DNA from: Balamuthia mandrillaris
Lineage: Eukaryota; Discosea; Longamoebia; Balamuthiidae
Assembly (NCBI GenBank): GCA_031835245.1
Contig: JAVKOQ010000148.1
Location: 92,501 to 137,170 of the forward strand
Direction: 5' to 3'
DNA: 44,670 nt
A program made the position numbers and the translations under genes. Positions 1-10,036 of the stretch are shown piece after piece. Numbering within the stretch: the stretch's first letter is position 1; every line of letters begins with the position of its first letter. Under the pieces are notes generated by a model that did no database searches, was not told where the DNA came from, and saw only the letters and a list, made by a program, of their open reading frames with translations.

Positions 1-1629
1 GCAGGTGAAGGACCATTAGCAGTTATATTAGCTCCTACACGCGAATTGGCAGAGCAAATCAACGGAGAGGTGCAGCGATTTCTGCCAGCAATCTCCTCCG
101 TTTCTACTGCTCCTCCTCCTTCTACTTCTGCTTTGACTTTCTCAGCAGCGTCATCGCCCTACGCTTCCTTTCCTGCTCCGTTTCCTTCCCCTTACTATCC
201 ATATCCATCTTCCTATGACTATTACAACTACTACAATCCATACTTTCCACAACAACAGCAGCTCCAACAATTCAACCAACAATCGTCCTTTTCTTCTCCT
301 GTGCTTTCTGCTTCATCGTCAGCTCCGTTTTACTGGCAACAACAACAACACATGTCGGCGATTCAAAGAAGGTCTTGTGTGGTGACGGGCGGTGTTCCCT
401 TAGCCGAACAGATACAGGCCATGCTACTTGGCGTTGATGTCGTTGTGGCCACTCCAGGAAGACTTTTGGATCTCATCAATCGCGGGGCCATGCTCACTGA
501 CAGGTTTCCATTCCTTCTATTTCTCCATTCTGTTTGTATATTGTTGTTTACGTTCCGCAACAATAAGGGTAGCGTATTTGGTACTGGATGAAGCGGATCA
601 AATGCTTGCCCTTCAGATGGAAGATCAGCTTCGTCAAGTAATTACTTGCCTTAATGTCTACTCCCCTCCTTTTTTCCCCCTCACTTGTTTACTTTCTTGT
701 CTCGGTATTTCTTTGTATTAGATCATCAACAATTGCAGAACAGAAGCCCGTCAAACATTGCTCTTCTCCGCAACAATGCCGACCGGCATCCAACGGCTCG
801 CTCGCTCCGCAGTCCTCAATCCAGTCACCATTCAAGACAACAGCAGTCATCGGAGTCCCCAACAAGCTTCATCTTCCTCCTCTTCCTCTACATCCTTGCC
901 ATCTTCGTTTGCAGCTGCATCACGCAACATTCGGCAAAAGATAATCTTTCTAGCCGGTGTACCTCATCCCTCTCAAACACAGAAGCAACAACGGCTGTTG
1001 CAAGTGTTGAGGCGGACAAAACGGCCTCCCGTGATTGTATTTTGCAATGCCCATGAGACTGTGGATAGGTTGACGGCCTTTTTGAAGGAGAAACAATTTC
1101 ACGTGGCTGCTCTTCATGGAGAGAAAAAGCAAAGCTATCGGTCAGCCGTCATGCGAGCCTTTAAAGAGCGTATGTCCTTCCTCTTTCTTCTTCTTTCTTG
1201 TTATTTCTCCTTGCTTCTCAACAACCTCAAACTGTTCATTAGAAGGATTAGATGTACTGGTGGCAACTGACCTGGCAGCGAGAGGTATAGACGTAAAGGA
1301 CGTGCAACATGTTATCCTCTACGACATGCCACCAACGATAGAGAGCTATGTGCATCGCATAGGTCGTACGGGACGGGCTGGTCGACAGGGCAAAGCCACT
1401 GCTTTTCTCACGCTGCAATGCACCATCGCTAAAGAGCTCAAAGAGCTTTTGCAACAAACTCAGCAAGTAATGTCTTTCTCTCTTCACCCTTCTAGTTTTT
1501 TTTTCCCTCTGTTATATATCTTACTTGTTTTGTCTTCTTTCGTTTGAACAGAATATTCCAAAAGAGTTGGAGGATCCAACTCGCTTTGGTCGGATCAAAG
1601 AAGCACAGTTTGACTCAGACAGTGATTAA
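1..1629 (+). CDS. DEAD-box ATP-dependent RNA helicase, 5'-truncated by window edge
   Basis: ATP-dependent RNA helicase lacking its first part (Q motif and Walker A lie outside the window). Exons read as <1-503, 568-637, 722-1169, 1243-1466 and 1552-1629, giving 440 visible residues that end in [15 protein letters not shown]. Motifs in order: Ia ([10 protein letters not shown]), GG, Ib (ATPGRLLD), II (LVLDEAD), III (SAT), IV (VIVFCNA), V ([10 protein letters not shown]) and VI ([11 protein letters not shown]). A low-complexity insert of about 90 residues, rich in Ser/Pro/Tyr/Gln, sits between motif Ia and the GG motif, inside RecA domain 1; a second short Ser-rich insert follows motif III. The [11 protein letters not shown] region reminds me of DDX59 or DDX41-type helicases, but I cannot assign an orthologue. 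It converges with the next helicase gene, 47 bp between stop codons. Confidence 0.9.
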
Positions 1630-1676
1630 ACAGAAACAGAAGGCAAAACCGGCCTTCCCCCCTGTGTAGTTCGCCT

Positions 1677-3504
1677 CTAAGTGCCCTGTTTTTTCAGTTT
1701 CTTCTGAAGGCTTCGACGGTGGCTGAAGGCCTCTTCGAGATTCTTTCCTTCTTTCACGTACCGAATAATCATCCGTACTTTATGTTCTTCTTGCGCTGTG
1801 TATAAGCTCGTTACTGATATTCATTTCAAGTTAGTTTTTGTTCGCTTCTCTCGCTTCTCAATTCAAAAGGTTTTCCTTCTAAAAGATAACAAATAAATAG
1901 GTATAATATGATAGAGAACAAACCTTTGCCTTCATTTCGGCCAGCCCGGGCTGTTCTTCCAACACGATGAAGATACGTTATAGCATCTCCAGCAAAATGA
2001 TACTGCACAACGTGCTCCACTTGTTCAAAGTCGATGCCGCGAGCAGCCAAATCCGTGCACACCAAAATATTATTGCTTTCTGCCTCTTCTTTTCCAGATG
2101 AAAAAGAGGATGATGAGGAGGAAGACAAGTGCGACGAAAAGCCGCGAAGGCTCGTCATACGATTGGATGGGTGGGTGTTGTTGTGAAATATGGCAACGGG
2201 CATAGAACGTTGTTGGAGGTAAGTGTAGAGATCTACAGCAGAATTGTAAGAGTTGACGAAGACGAGAGTCTTCTTGTGTAGATCCTCGCTCAAGACCCGA
2301 TAGACGGTACGTTTACGTTCCTCTTCCAATTCTTTGCGCGATTGTATCATTTCCCTTACTTCTATTTCCTCCTCCTCCTCTTCTTCTTCTTCCTCTTCTT
2401 CCTCTTCTTCGCCCTCTTCTTCAATTTCTTTTTCCTGTTCTCCCATCTCTTTCGCTTTCTCTTTATCTTGACAAGATTCGGGAAGGTTGATGTCGATGAT
2501 GTGATGTAGATCCTTTTGTTCCGTCGTAGTCTCGTCTGCAGCAACACCGTCGTAGTTTCTTCCGCCGACCTTCAGACGAATGAACCGCTGATAAAGATTA
2601 GGGTTCAGCTTGTGAAGCTGTTCCGTTTTTACCCATTGAGCTCTTGGAAGAACCTGTTTAACATACTTTTGCAAGGAACGTTGTCCCACGTCCGGAAAGG
2701 TTGCTCCAACCAACACAAACTGTTTGCTCCCTTCTTCCTTTTTCTCTTGTGTTATACTCATTTGCTTTGCAGTGTTGTTGATACTATCACGGCGTAGAAG
2801 CTCACGGTGGCGGCGGCGACGGATGGCTACATCGCGCGTAAGAATGTGAAGAACGTCTTGAATTGCGCTATTGGTACCTCCACTATAGAACACTTGATCC
2901 GCTTCATCCAACACGAGATACTGTATAGCACCCACCATACTTTCTTCTGCTTCTGCTTCGTCTGTTCCCTCTCTTTCTTCCTTTGAGGTTGATGTTTGTT
3001 TTTGCATGTGCTTGTTGTCTCCTTTTTGTTGCGTTTTCTTTACTAAAGCCTTGTTATATTGTCGACGAAGACGTTGCTTGAGAGAAAGAGCATCGGAAGG
3101 ACGTGCCGGAAACAGCTTCAAGTTGTGCTGCAAACAAATCGGCGTCGTCAACAGCACTCTCACTCTGCTTTCTCCTTCTTCTTCAGCAAAGGCGGGAAAG
3201 GTTTGTAGGCCGCTAAGACAGAGGTGACGAAGACCTGCCTCTTGGAGAAACGGTTCCAGCATGTTGTTCAACTGTTCGAGCAGCTGTTTGTTGGCCACCA
3301 CGAAGACCGCCTCCGGAAACGTTTTCCTCTTTGCCTTTTGTTGTCCTTCTCTCTTCTGCTCTTCAGAAAGACGCAAGAGTCGTGAAAGAATGGGGAGAGC
3401 GTAGGCTAAAGTCTTGCCGCTTCCTGTCTCTGCAGCAATGACAGCGTCTTTGCCGCTTAACAACACTGGAATAGCCTTTTTGTTTCACAGGATGAGCAGA
3501 GCAA

Positions 3505-3555
<51 letters not shown>

Positions 3556-3995
3556 GTGCAAACCAGCGATTGAATGTGAGAAGGGATAATCTTGTTTTGG
3601 CGGTGAAGAACACGAAGGAGAGAAGGATGGAGATGGTGTAGCTGGTCAAACGACGTGCCATGAGCATAGAACATGTCTTGTGGTGGCGTAGCTTTGGTTG
3701 AGGGAGAGGGCGAGGGAGAAGGAGCGGATGAAGCGCATCGCACAAAACGAAATGGACGCTGCGAACGGACAACAGGCCATAAAAACGTAGAAGATGACGC
3801 TGAAGCAAAAGCGATTATTCTTCTTGGGTGTAGCGCTGCGGACAGCGAACCCGATTCGAACCGAGAAGCAGATAAGCTCGCGCGTCGTCGTCGGTAGTGA
3901 CGACAGGAACAAAACAAAGGAGTGGAGCTACGGCTTGGTAGGATCCGCCACCAAGGGGCTGCCCTTCCCCCTCCAGCAGCGTGCTGCAGCGACAT
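1677..3995 (-). CDS. Mitochondrial-type DEAD-box RNA helicase, DDX28-like
   Basis: RNA helicase of about 706 residues on the minus strand, exons 3995-3564, 3475-1924 and 1813-1677. The chosen ATG (MSLQHAAGGG) opens an Arg/Ser-rich, acid-poor leader of about 100 residues that looks like a mitochondrial presequence. Next come a Q-motif-like stretch (IIPSHIQSL), Walker A (AAETGSGKT), DEAD, a VGAT in place of the usual SAT, motif V ([10 protein letters not shown]) and motif VI (YLHRVGRTARAGR). The two RecA lobes are separated by an insert with a long Glu run. General layout and YLHRVGRTARAGR recall DDX28, which assembles the mitochondrial ribosome; that orthology is inference. Intron 1 holds a (CT)n tract on the sense strand. 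The final exon was found by reading frame and ends KKLKKQGT. Confidence 0.85.
3509..3552. repeat. (GA)n microsatellite, 44 bp
   Basis: Perfect GA tract within intron 1 of the minus-strand DDX28-like gene, so it reads CT in the sense RNA. Confidence 0.95.
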
Positions 3996-4084
3996 TGGGC
4001 CTTGAATGCTTTTTTGCTTGCGGAAGAAGTCCCAGCTGAAAAGAGAGAAAGAGGAAATGAAAAAATGAAAAAAATAAAAAGTTG

Positions 4085-4156
4085 TGGTTCCAACGAGTTT
4101 CGATCTCGTGACCTTTCGCGTGTGAGGCGAACGTGATACCACTACACCATGGAACC
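4085..4156 (-). tRNA. tRNA-Val (anticodon CAC)
   Basis: Full cloverleaf on the minus strand: 7-bp acceptor GGTTCCA/TGGAACC with discriminator A, D arm TGGTGTAGTGGTATCAC, anticodon stem TTCGC/GCGAA around loop CTCACAC (anticodon CAC), five-base variable loop, T stem ACGAG/CTCGT with loop ATCGAAA. A Pol III stop signal (TTTTT then TTTTTTT) follows within 10 bases. There is no intron. The T loop begins with A where elongator tRNAs carry T54, and the D loop is one base shorter than in human tRNA-Val. Because the gene lies upstream of the helicase ATG on the same strand, open frames running through it are not coding. Confidence 0.93.
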
Positions 4157-4713
4157 TGGTTGGGAGGGTAGTAACATATCTAGTTATATGGGTGTCCAGG
4201 GCAGCTGTTCTCCCGGTTTTACCGAATGTTATTGACGCGAAGAGGAAGAGGAAGAGGAAGAGAGAAAGAGAGGTCAAAACAGACGGGGATGAATGCTTTC
4301 TTTCATATTCGGCAGAGATGTGCCCTTCCTTCCTGCCACGACCTCCGTTCTTATCGTCACTGCTGCTCAGCGCTGACGTTGGTGAAGCAGGAGGCGGCTT
4401 CCGTGGCAGCCGTCGGCCTTTCATGCCCAGCGCCCTCTTTGGAGTGACCAAGCGAGCGCCGGGCACTAGGCCATTCAAGCAAAGGCTGCAAACGTTCCAC
4501 TACTCTTGAAATGGGGTCTCCCGTTTGGGTTGTTGCTTGAGTTTTCATGTGCTAGCTCAGGCTCTCTCTTTGGGTTTCTCCGTTTTTCCATCGAATTGCG
4601 CCTGGGTCATCCTCTCTCGGCCGTTTGCGGCCCCCAGCCCAGCAATTGGTCCATATATGAACTTTTTCTCTCTTATTGCAACAAACCACAATACTCGTGT
4701 GTAGAAGAGCACA
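4157..4713. promoter_or_regulatory. Intergenic and promoter region of the haloperoxidase gene
   Basis: I see no convincing gene in these 557 bases, although open frames exist on both strands. Close to the downstream ATG there is an inverted CCAAT element (ATTGG, 4646-4650 region) and a TATA-like CATATATGA at 4652-4660, about 56 bp before the start codon. A (GAAGAG)n purine-rich patch lies at about 4238-4272. Confidence 0.5.
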
Positions 4714-6309
4714 ATGAAGTTCTATCCCTTGACCTCAGGCCTGATGGCACTCATGCTACTCTCCCTGGTTCCTGCCGGAACGCATGCCCAAGACTTGGAC
4801 TACATCGGCCAGCTGAGCCCTGCTCTGCTTAGCTGGCTTCTTGCAACACGTGCCATTCCCATTTCCTCCCTCGACCCTCCCTATCTTCTCCGACTGACCA
4901 ACTACCTCTCCCGAGCGTGGTACGATGCTTATGCTGCCTACCATCCCACGGCCTTTGGTACCATATTTGGCGGCCAGCTTCGTCGCCCTGCTGCTGAAGC
5001 CACCCTGGAGAACATCGAGACAGCGCTTAGCTATGCCTCCTTCAAGGTGCTTCTCTCCCTCTATCCAAACTTTGAAGAGGTATGGGAGGACACGCTTACA
5101 GGCCTGGGCTATGAATTGGACCCCGACAACGACCCCAACGACCTTTCCAACCCTATCACCATCGGCATTCTTGTTGGCAACGCCCTGGCCTACTATGCTG
5201 AGCACGATGGCATGAACCAACTTGGCGACATTCCCCTCTCCAGGGACCTGTCCCGCTCCTTCCAGAACCCTACCCTTCGCTATGCTGACTACACGGACTA
5301 CGAGCCTGTCAACACGGCCTACCGCATCTTTGACGTTGACCGCTGGCAACCCCTCCTGGAGAAGTCCCCGCTGGACGTGTGGTTCGTGCAGACGCACGTC
5401 ACTCCTCAGGCCCGCTATACCAAACCCTATGGCTTTTGTTCTCCCAAACAGTTTGTGGACTCCACCCCTGGACCTATTTCCTACAAGGCGGACCCTGAGG
5501 CCTTCGAGGAGCAGATGTGGGAGATGGTCAGGCTCAGCTCGGAGCTCACGGATGAACGCAAGGTAACTGCTGAGCACTTTGATGTTAAGATTGGGTCTTT
5601 GGCAGCTCCTGTGAGCTACATCGCAAGGGTCCAGCAATGGTCTCTCGAGCGTTTCATTCTGGTGGACTATGCTCTCAATGCTGCTCTCTACGATGCTTAC
5701 ATTGCTGCTTGGGACCAAAAGCTCCGCTTCGACGCTGTCCGCCCGGTCTCTGCTATAAACAACCTCTGGAGCGACAAGGAGCTGCTAGGCTATGCCGGAC
5801 CCAAGCGAGGCATAGATGTCATAAAGGGTCGTGAATGGAGGAGCTACCTCCAAACCATGCCGCACAGCGACTTTCCCTCTGGCTCCACCTGCTTCTGCGC
5901 CGCCTTTGCCAGCTATCTCAGGAAGGAGCTGGGCACCGACTCGCTCTTTGGCTTTACTGCCACCTTTACCGCTGGCTCCTCCGTTCGCGAACCTGGCATA
6001 ACACCTAAGGAAAACATCACCCTTTCCTGGGACACCCTCACCGAGTACGTCCAGGAGTGCGCCTTTAGCAGGATCTTTGGTGGCGTCCACTTCCGCAAGG
6101 CCACCATCGGCATCATTCCGATTTGCACGAAGGTGGGGGAGCTGGCCTGGGAGAAGCGCAACCTCCTTTTCAACGGCCAGACCGCTCCGTTGAACCCCTT
6201 CGAGCGGGACGTTTACCTCGAAGAGATGGGGCACGATGACGGCAAGTATTCCTGTCCTGGTGAGGTCTATGACGTCAACTCCTATGGTGATGGCGAAGAC
6301 GCCTATTGA
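4714..6309 (+). CDS. Secreted vanadium-dependent haloperoxidase-like protein (PAP2/VHPO superfamily)
   Basis: Intronless gene for 531 residues. An N-terminal signal peptide (MKFYPLTSGLMALM..., cut after THA near residue 26) predicts secretion. The vanadate/phosphate pocket of the haloperoxidase-acid phosphatase superfamily is visible: K336 and R343 in KLRFDAVRP, S389-G390 in FPSGS, and R453 with H459 in SRIFGGVHF. Spacing matches the fungal enzyme of Curvularia inaequalis (K353/R360, S402-G403, R490/H496). The residue matching its acid-base His404 is Ser391. Family members oxidise halides with peroxide or act as phosphatases; which applies here is open. The gene is GC-rich at third codon positions, unlike many intron-bearing neighbours. 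Stop TGA is followed by two AATAAA signals. Confidence 0.85.
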   Translation: MKFYPLTSGLMALMLLSLVPAGTHAQDLDYIGQLSPALLSWLLATRAIPISSLDPPYLLRLTNYLSRAWYDAYAAYHPTAFGTIFGGQLRRPAAEATLENIETALSYASFKVLLSLYPNFEEVWEDTLTGLGYELDPDNDPNDLSNPITIGILVGNALAYYAEHDGMNQLGDIPLSRDLSRSFQNPTLRYADYTDYEPVNTAYRIFDVDRWQPLLEKSPLDVWFVQTHVTPQARYTKPYGFCSPKQFVDSTPGPISYKADPEAFEEQMWEMVRLSSELTDERKVTAEHFDVKIGSLAAPVSYIARVQQWSLERFILVDYALNAALYDAYIAAWDQKLRFDAVRPVSAINNLWSDKELLGYAGPKRGIDVIKGREWRSYLQTMPHSDFPSGSTCFCAAFASYLRKELGTDSLFGFTATFTAGSSVREPGITPKENITLSWDTLTEYVQECAFSRIFGGVHFRKATIGIIPICTKVGELAWEKRNLLFNGQTAPLNPFERDVYLEEMGHDDGKYSCPGEVYDVNSYGDGEDAY

Positions 6310-6331
6310 TGTTAGTGCCGTCAGGAAAGAC

Positions 6332-6398
6332 CACAATAAAAGGCTGTGGTGTTCCTTCGAAGCAATAAAAGGGCTAACGCGGCTGTGTGGTGTTCCTC
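6332..6398 (+). terminator. Duplicated polyadenylation region of the haloperoxidase gene
   Basis: Two AATAAA hexamers (about 6333 and 6364) each followed by a copy of GTGGTGTTCCT. The second copy has about 10 extra bases between hexamer and downstream element. The arrangement looks like a small tandem duplication of the 3'-end signal. Confidence 0.55.
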
Positions 6399-6557
6399 CC
6401 GTAAGAAAAAAGAGTATTGCTGCTATTCGTCCACAAAGCCTCCACAAATGAAGCACGAATTGGTCAGAGGTCCAAGGAATCCCTGCACCATTTGACCTGT
6501 TTTCGTGCTGTACCTCAGGCAATTTTCCCCTCCCCAAACAAAAAATAAAAAACCAGG

Positions 6558-8158
6558 ATGGAGGGGTGGCGGTGGTGCAGGCGGGGCTGCAACCTCTGCT
6601 GCAGCTTTGTGGCGCTGTTGGTCCTGCTCTCCCTGTTTTGGGGGTTGGTGGCGTATCCGCTGCTGCAGCTTTGCTTCGAGCAGCGCTACCAATGCCACTT
6701 TTACGCTCTGGAGAGCCAGGCCCGAGCCGTGTCTCGACTGGGTTAGTAGTAGTAACGCCATCCTGCTTTTTTTTTTCTCATCCCTCTTTTTTCTCGAAAA
6801 AAAAACAAATTCGCCTTACTGACTGACTGCCACTACTACTCCGATGTGTAGAGCCTGATGAGCTCTACTATGGGGAGTGCAACGCCAGAACCTGTTTTTG
6901 GGGCAAGGAGCGGTGGTGCGGGCACCCCTACGCCACCTACCACGGTCGCTTTCTGAATGGCAAGATGCATGGCCAGGGTCAGCACAACCACTCCACGGAT
7001 GGTCCAAACTACACTGGCCTCTTTGAAGGTTGCTTACCTCTGCTCTGTTGTGTTTCCCATTGTTGTTGTTGATTTTTTAATCGATTTTCCTCCTCAGATG
7101 ATCAATACCATGGAGAAGGAGGCGTGTTCTACGTGGAGCATTGGTCGGTGGGCCTTCTTTTTCACGGCGACTTTCATAGAGGACGGCTGCACGGAGAGTG
7201 CAGCGTCACCATCGTGGCTCCCGATAGCAACCAGGAGCAGAGTCTCTTTGATGATCTGCGTGCTGTGACCATACGCGGCTCGAAGATGAAGGGCACTTGC
7301 GTGCATGGTGTGATGGAAGGGCCTGTGCAGATCCACCTCCAAAAGGCTGATGCCGAGGTTGTCTTTGAAGGTGAGCTCACGGACACAGCCATTGATGGAC
7401 GAGGAAGGCTTGGTATCCTCTCTGTGTTTGAGGACGCTAAGGGAGATGAAGATGAAGCAGGACGGATGACGAACGAAGAAGAGCGCTTTCCACATCAGCC
7501 AACGTGGAAGTGGTATGAGCTTTCAGGAAGCTCAAAGGGCACCGACCAACGAGTTCTGAGTTACGCTGCATTCATTCGTCCAGAAAAGAAAGTCGGAGAA
7601 CGGAACGAGCAGGAGGAAGAGGAGGACTATTCCACTTCCTACTATATTTCATGCCACGGCGCCTTTTGCTTCTTTGAGAACGACACCGCTATTGTGGAAG
7701 TAGCTGCCAAATCGTATGGATGGGGCCAACAAGGAAGAGGAGAGAACGAGAAAGAGGGAGCAGGAAGAGGAAGAGGCCACGAACGGAGCAACCGGAGGGC
7801 TTCTTCGCCACAAGCAGAAACAATGCAAACAAATAATGGAATAGAGGAAGTAAGAGAACGCAATGAAGGAGGAGAGCATCAACAAACGAAAGAACGAGCA
7901 CCAGTGAAGCTCCGCTCCGTTCAGCACGACTGGCTAGGCATTGCCTCCAACAAAGAAGCCTTCCAGCTGCAGATGGACCTGAGCGATGTGCTCTTCTTCC
8001 TTCGCGAAGTCCGTGACTTGTTGCATCGCGCCAACTGGTCCACCTTCACCGAGCCCTGGCCTCCTGCCCTGTCTGCCTTTGCCCCGCGCCCATCCCCCGG
8101 CCACAGCCACAACACCACGGCCACCGCACCTTCCCTCCCCGCCAAAGAGGAGCTCTAA
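6558..8158 (+). CDS. Membrane-anchored MORN-repeat protein
   Basis: Three exons (6558-6741, 6852-7028, 7098-8158) give 473 residues. The N terminus MEGWRWCRRGC is short and basic, then a hydrophobic span (about residues 15-37, FVALLVLLSLFWGLVAYPLL) predicts a type II signal anchor. Residues about 66-150 hold three or four MORN-type units (YHGRFLNGKMHGQG, YTGLFE, YHGEGGVF, FHGDFHRGRLHGEC), a fold that often lies against membranes. The remaining 300 residues are not recognised; they include a charged, low-complexity stretch (about 300-370) and a Pro-rich end. Donor GTTGCT of intron 2 is weak, but the MORN frame continues cleanly across it. Function is unknown. Confidence 0.75.
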
Positions 8159-8419
8159 AATGGCATCGAACCGACGAACCCTTGTATTGATTGGGTAATG
8201 AAGCAGCATATCATTATGCTTGCCATAAAGGGCACTGCTAAGATAAGAGAGATCCGATTTTTGTGGATTGGCTGAATGGTTGTTTATATTAGTTAGGGGG
8301 TGGGTTGACTGAACGAATGCTTTTTTTCATTTTTTTTTCTTATCGTATTCAGCCATAAGCAACAACAAAAACATCACCAAAAAAAAAAACGTTGTTACAC
8401 CAAAACGTTTAAACATTAC

Positions 8420-8438
8420 AAAAAAAAAAAAAAAAAAA
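8420..8438 (+). repeat. A19 tract in 5' leader
   Basis: Run of 19 A residues 15 bases before the ATG of the C2-domain gene, probably inside its 5' untranslated region or core promoter. Confidence 0.8.
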
Positions 8439-8453
8439 GAGCAAGCAAAGACC

Positions 8454-9503
8454 ATGGAACAACAACAACCGCCCAAAGAAACGGCGTACGTGCTGAGCCT
8501 CAACGTCGTCTCTGGCTCTGGCCTGGCCCCCAAGGACAGCAACGGTCGCGCGGACCCGTACTGCGTGGTCCTGCTGAGGGACCGCAAGGGAGGGGAGTCC
8601 AAGAAGGACATGGAGGAGCTGGGCCGCACGCACAAGATCAAAAAGACCCTCAACCCCGAGTGGAAGGCCTCCTTCACCTTTGACCTCACCCCCGAGCAAA
8701 AGCGCAAGCGCCTGCGCTTCGAGGTGTGGGACTGGGACCGTATCGGCAAGGACGACTTCATGGGTTGCCATGAGCTCTCCTTGGGCAACCTGGAAGGCAG
8801 GAAGGAGCAGGAGATGGAGCTGGAGCTGAAGCCGAGGCAGGACGGCGAGAAGGACGGCTACATTCGAGGCAAGATCAAGATTCAGATCCGGTTCATGGGC
8901 AAGGAGGCCCGGAGGAAGGCCTTTGCCACAGAGGTCACGGACGTGTTTGCGGGCATCCTTCTCACGCGGCTGCCTGAGGTGGGGCAACAGGAGCTCACCG
9001 CGATGAACACTTTCTCCCCCGCCGACAAAAAGATGTTGGAGATCAGTATGCAGCAGTCCTTTGGCAGCGAGCACACGGCGCCGTTTGTGCACTTAGCCAT
9101 GGCTTGGTGCGACGACGTAAAAGCCTACAGGCCTGACTACGGGCCTGACAAGGTCAGCTCCGTCTGCCAGTCGCTGCGGAAGGTGTTGGAGGCGCCCGTG
9201 ATCAACGCCTCCCCCTCCAAGTTTCGGCTGTTGTTGAGGTGCGTGGCGGGGCTGGCTCAGCACTGGCTGCTTCACGAGGAGGGGCTGGAGGAAGGAAGCG
9301 CGAGGCAGATGTGTAGCGATGTGAGGGGCTTGTTCTACGCGCTGCTGCAGCTGGAGGGAGCGCCCGACATCGACCAAGAGATGGCCGTTGGCGGCAGGCT
9401 CTTTTGGGAGAAGGCGAAGGAGCTGGGGCACATCGTGGAGGGCGCTGAAACCACCAAAGTGGAAGAGGCCTTTGCGATTCAATGGGGCAAGCCTTATTAC
9501 TAA
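8454..9503 (+). CDS. C2-domain protein with unassigned helical C-terminal region
   Basis: Intronless, GC-rich gene for 349 residues. Residues about 10-145 form a C2 domain with the calcium-loop acids in place: the D of APKDSNGRADPY and its ADPY, then WDWDRIGKDDFMG in loop 3. Calcium-dependent membrane binding is therefore likely. Residues 150-349 are predicted helical (LPEVGQQELTAMNTF, VCQSLRKVLEA, RLLLRCVAGLAQHWLL) and match no family I recognise. No signal peptide or membrane span is present, so it should be cytosolic until calcium recruits it to membranes. Confidence 0.8.
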   Translation: MEQQQPPKETAYVLSLNVVSGSGLAPKDSNGRADPYCVVLLRDRKGGESKKDMEELGRTHKIKKTLNPEWKASFTFDLTPEQKRKRLRFEVWDWDRIGKDDFMGCHELSLGNLEGRKEQEMELELKPRQDGEKDGYIRGKIKIQIRFMGKEARRKAFATEVTDVFAGILLTRLPEVGQQELTAMNTFSPADKKMLEISMQQSFGSEHTAPFVHLAMAWCDDVKAYRPDYGPDKVSSVCQSLRKVLEAPVINASPSKFRLLLRCVAGLAQHWLLHEEGLEEGSARQMCSDVRGLFYALLQLEGAPDIDQEMAVGGRLFWEKAKELGHIVEGAETTKVEEAFAIQWGKPYY

Positions 9504-9571
9504 TAACTTGTACAAATAATAATCAACAACAGCACGTATGTTAATAACTTATTGTAAACGAAAAGCTTTTT

Positions 9572-9703
9572 TCAATCCCTCCGCCCTAACAACTCCCGCC
9601 TATTCTTCTTTGCTGCTTTCCTGCTTTCTTTTCTTTGTCCGAATGGATTTTCGTCGACATCAACTTTTGATTTTCCATTGGCGCTTTGAAAGTTAAATGA
9701 CAT
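9572..9703 (-). CDS. Candidate 43-residue basic protein
   Basis: Short minus-strand ORF, MSFNFQSANGKSK to RRELLGRRD, highly basic after residue 25. No family is recognised. Support comes from spacing only: its stop lies 68 bp from the end of the convergent C2 gene and its ATG 64 bp from the divergent PPR start, the same packing seen between well-supported genes here. It could be chance, or the last exon of a longer model. Confidence 0.3.
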   Translation of the reverse strand: MSFNFQSANGKSKVDVDENPFGQRKESRKAAKKNRRELLGRRD

Positions 9704-9767
9704 TTTCTGTGTGACGTGTGTTTCATTTTTGTCGACGGGAAGAGAAAAAGATAAAGAAAAAACGACA

Positions 9768-9997
9768 ATGTGGAGGGGTCGAGCAGGAGAGCCCAAGTTG
9801 TGGACCTCCTCCTCCTCCTTTCGCACTCTTGCGCCACGGCGGGCACCTACCACGCTCACGGGCTGGCTGTCATCATCATGGACACGACGACAAAAACCAC
9901 CATCACCACCACTGGCCTCTTGGCCGCGACGCAGCTTCGCTCAGACCACCCCCAATCCATTCTTCGCCTCTTCTTCTTGTTTGCTCGATGACACTAC

Positions 9998-10036
<39 letters not shown>

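Noticed and set aside
4756-5718. Long minus-strand frame opposite the haloperoxidase gene
   Set aside because: Antisense shadow caused by GC-rich third positions; no family features.
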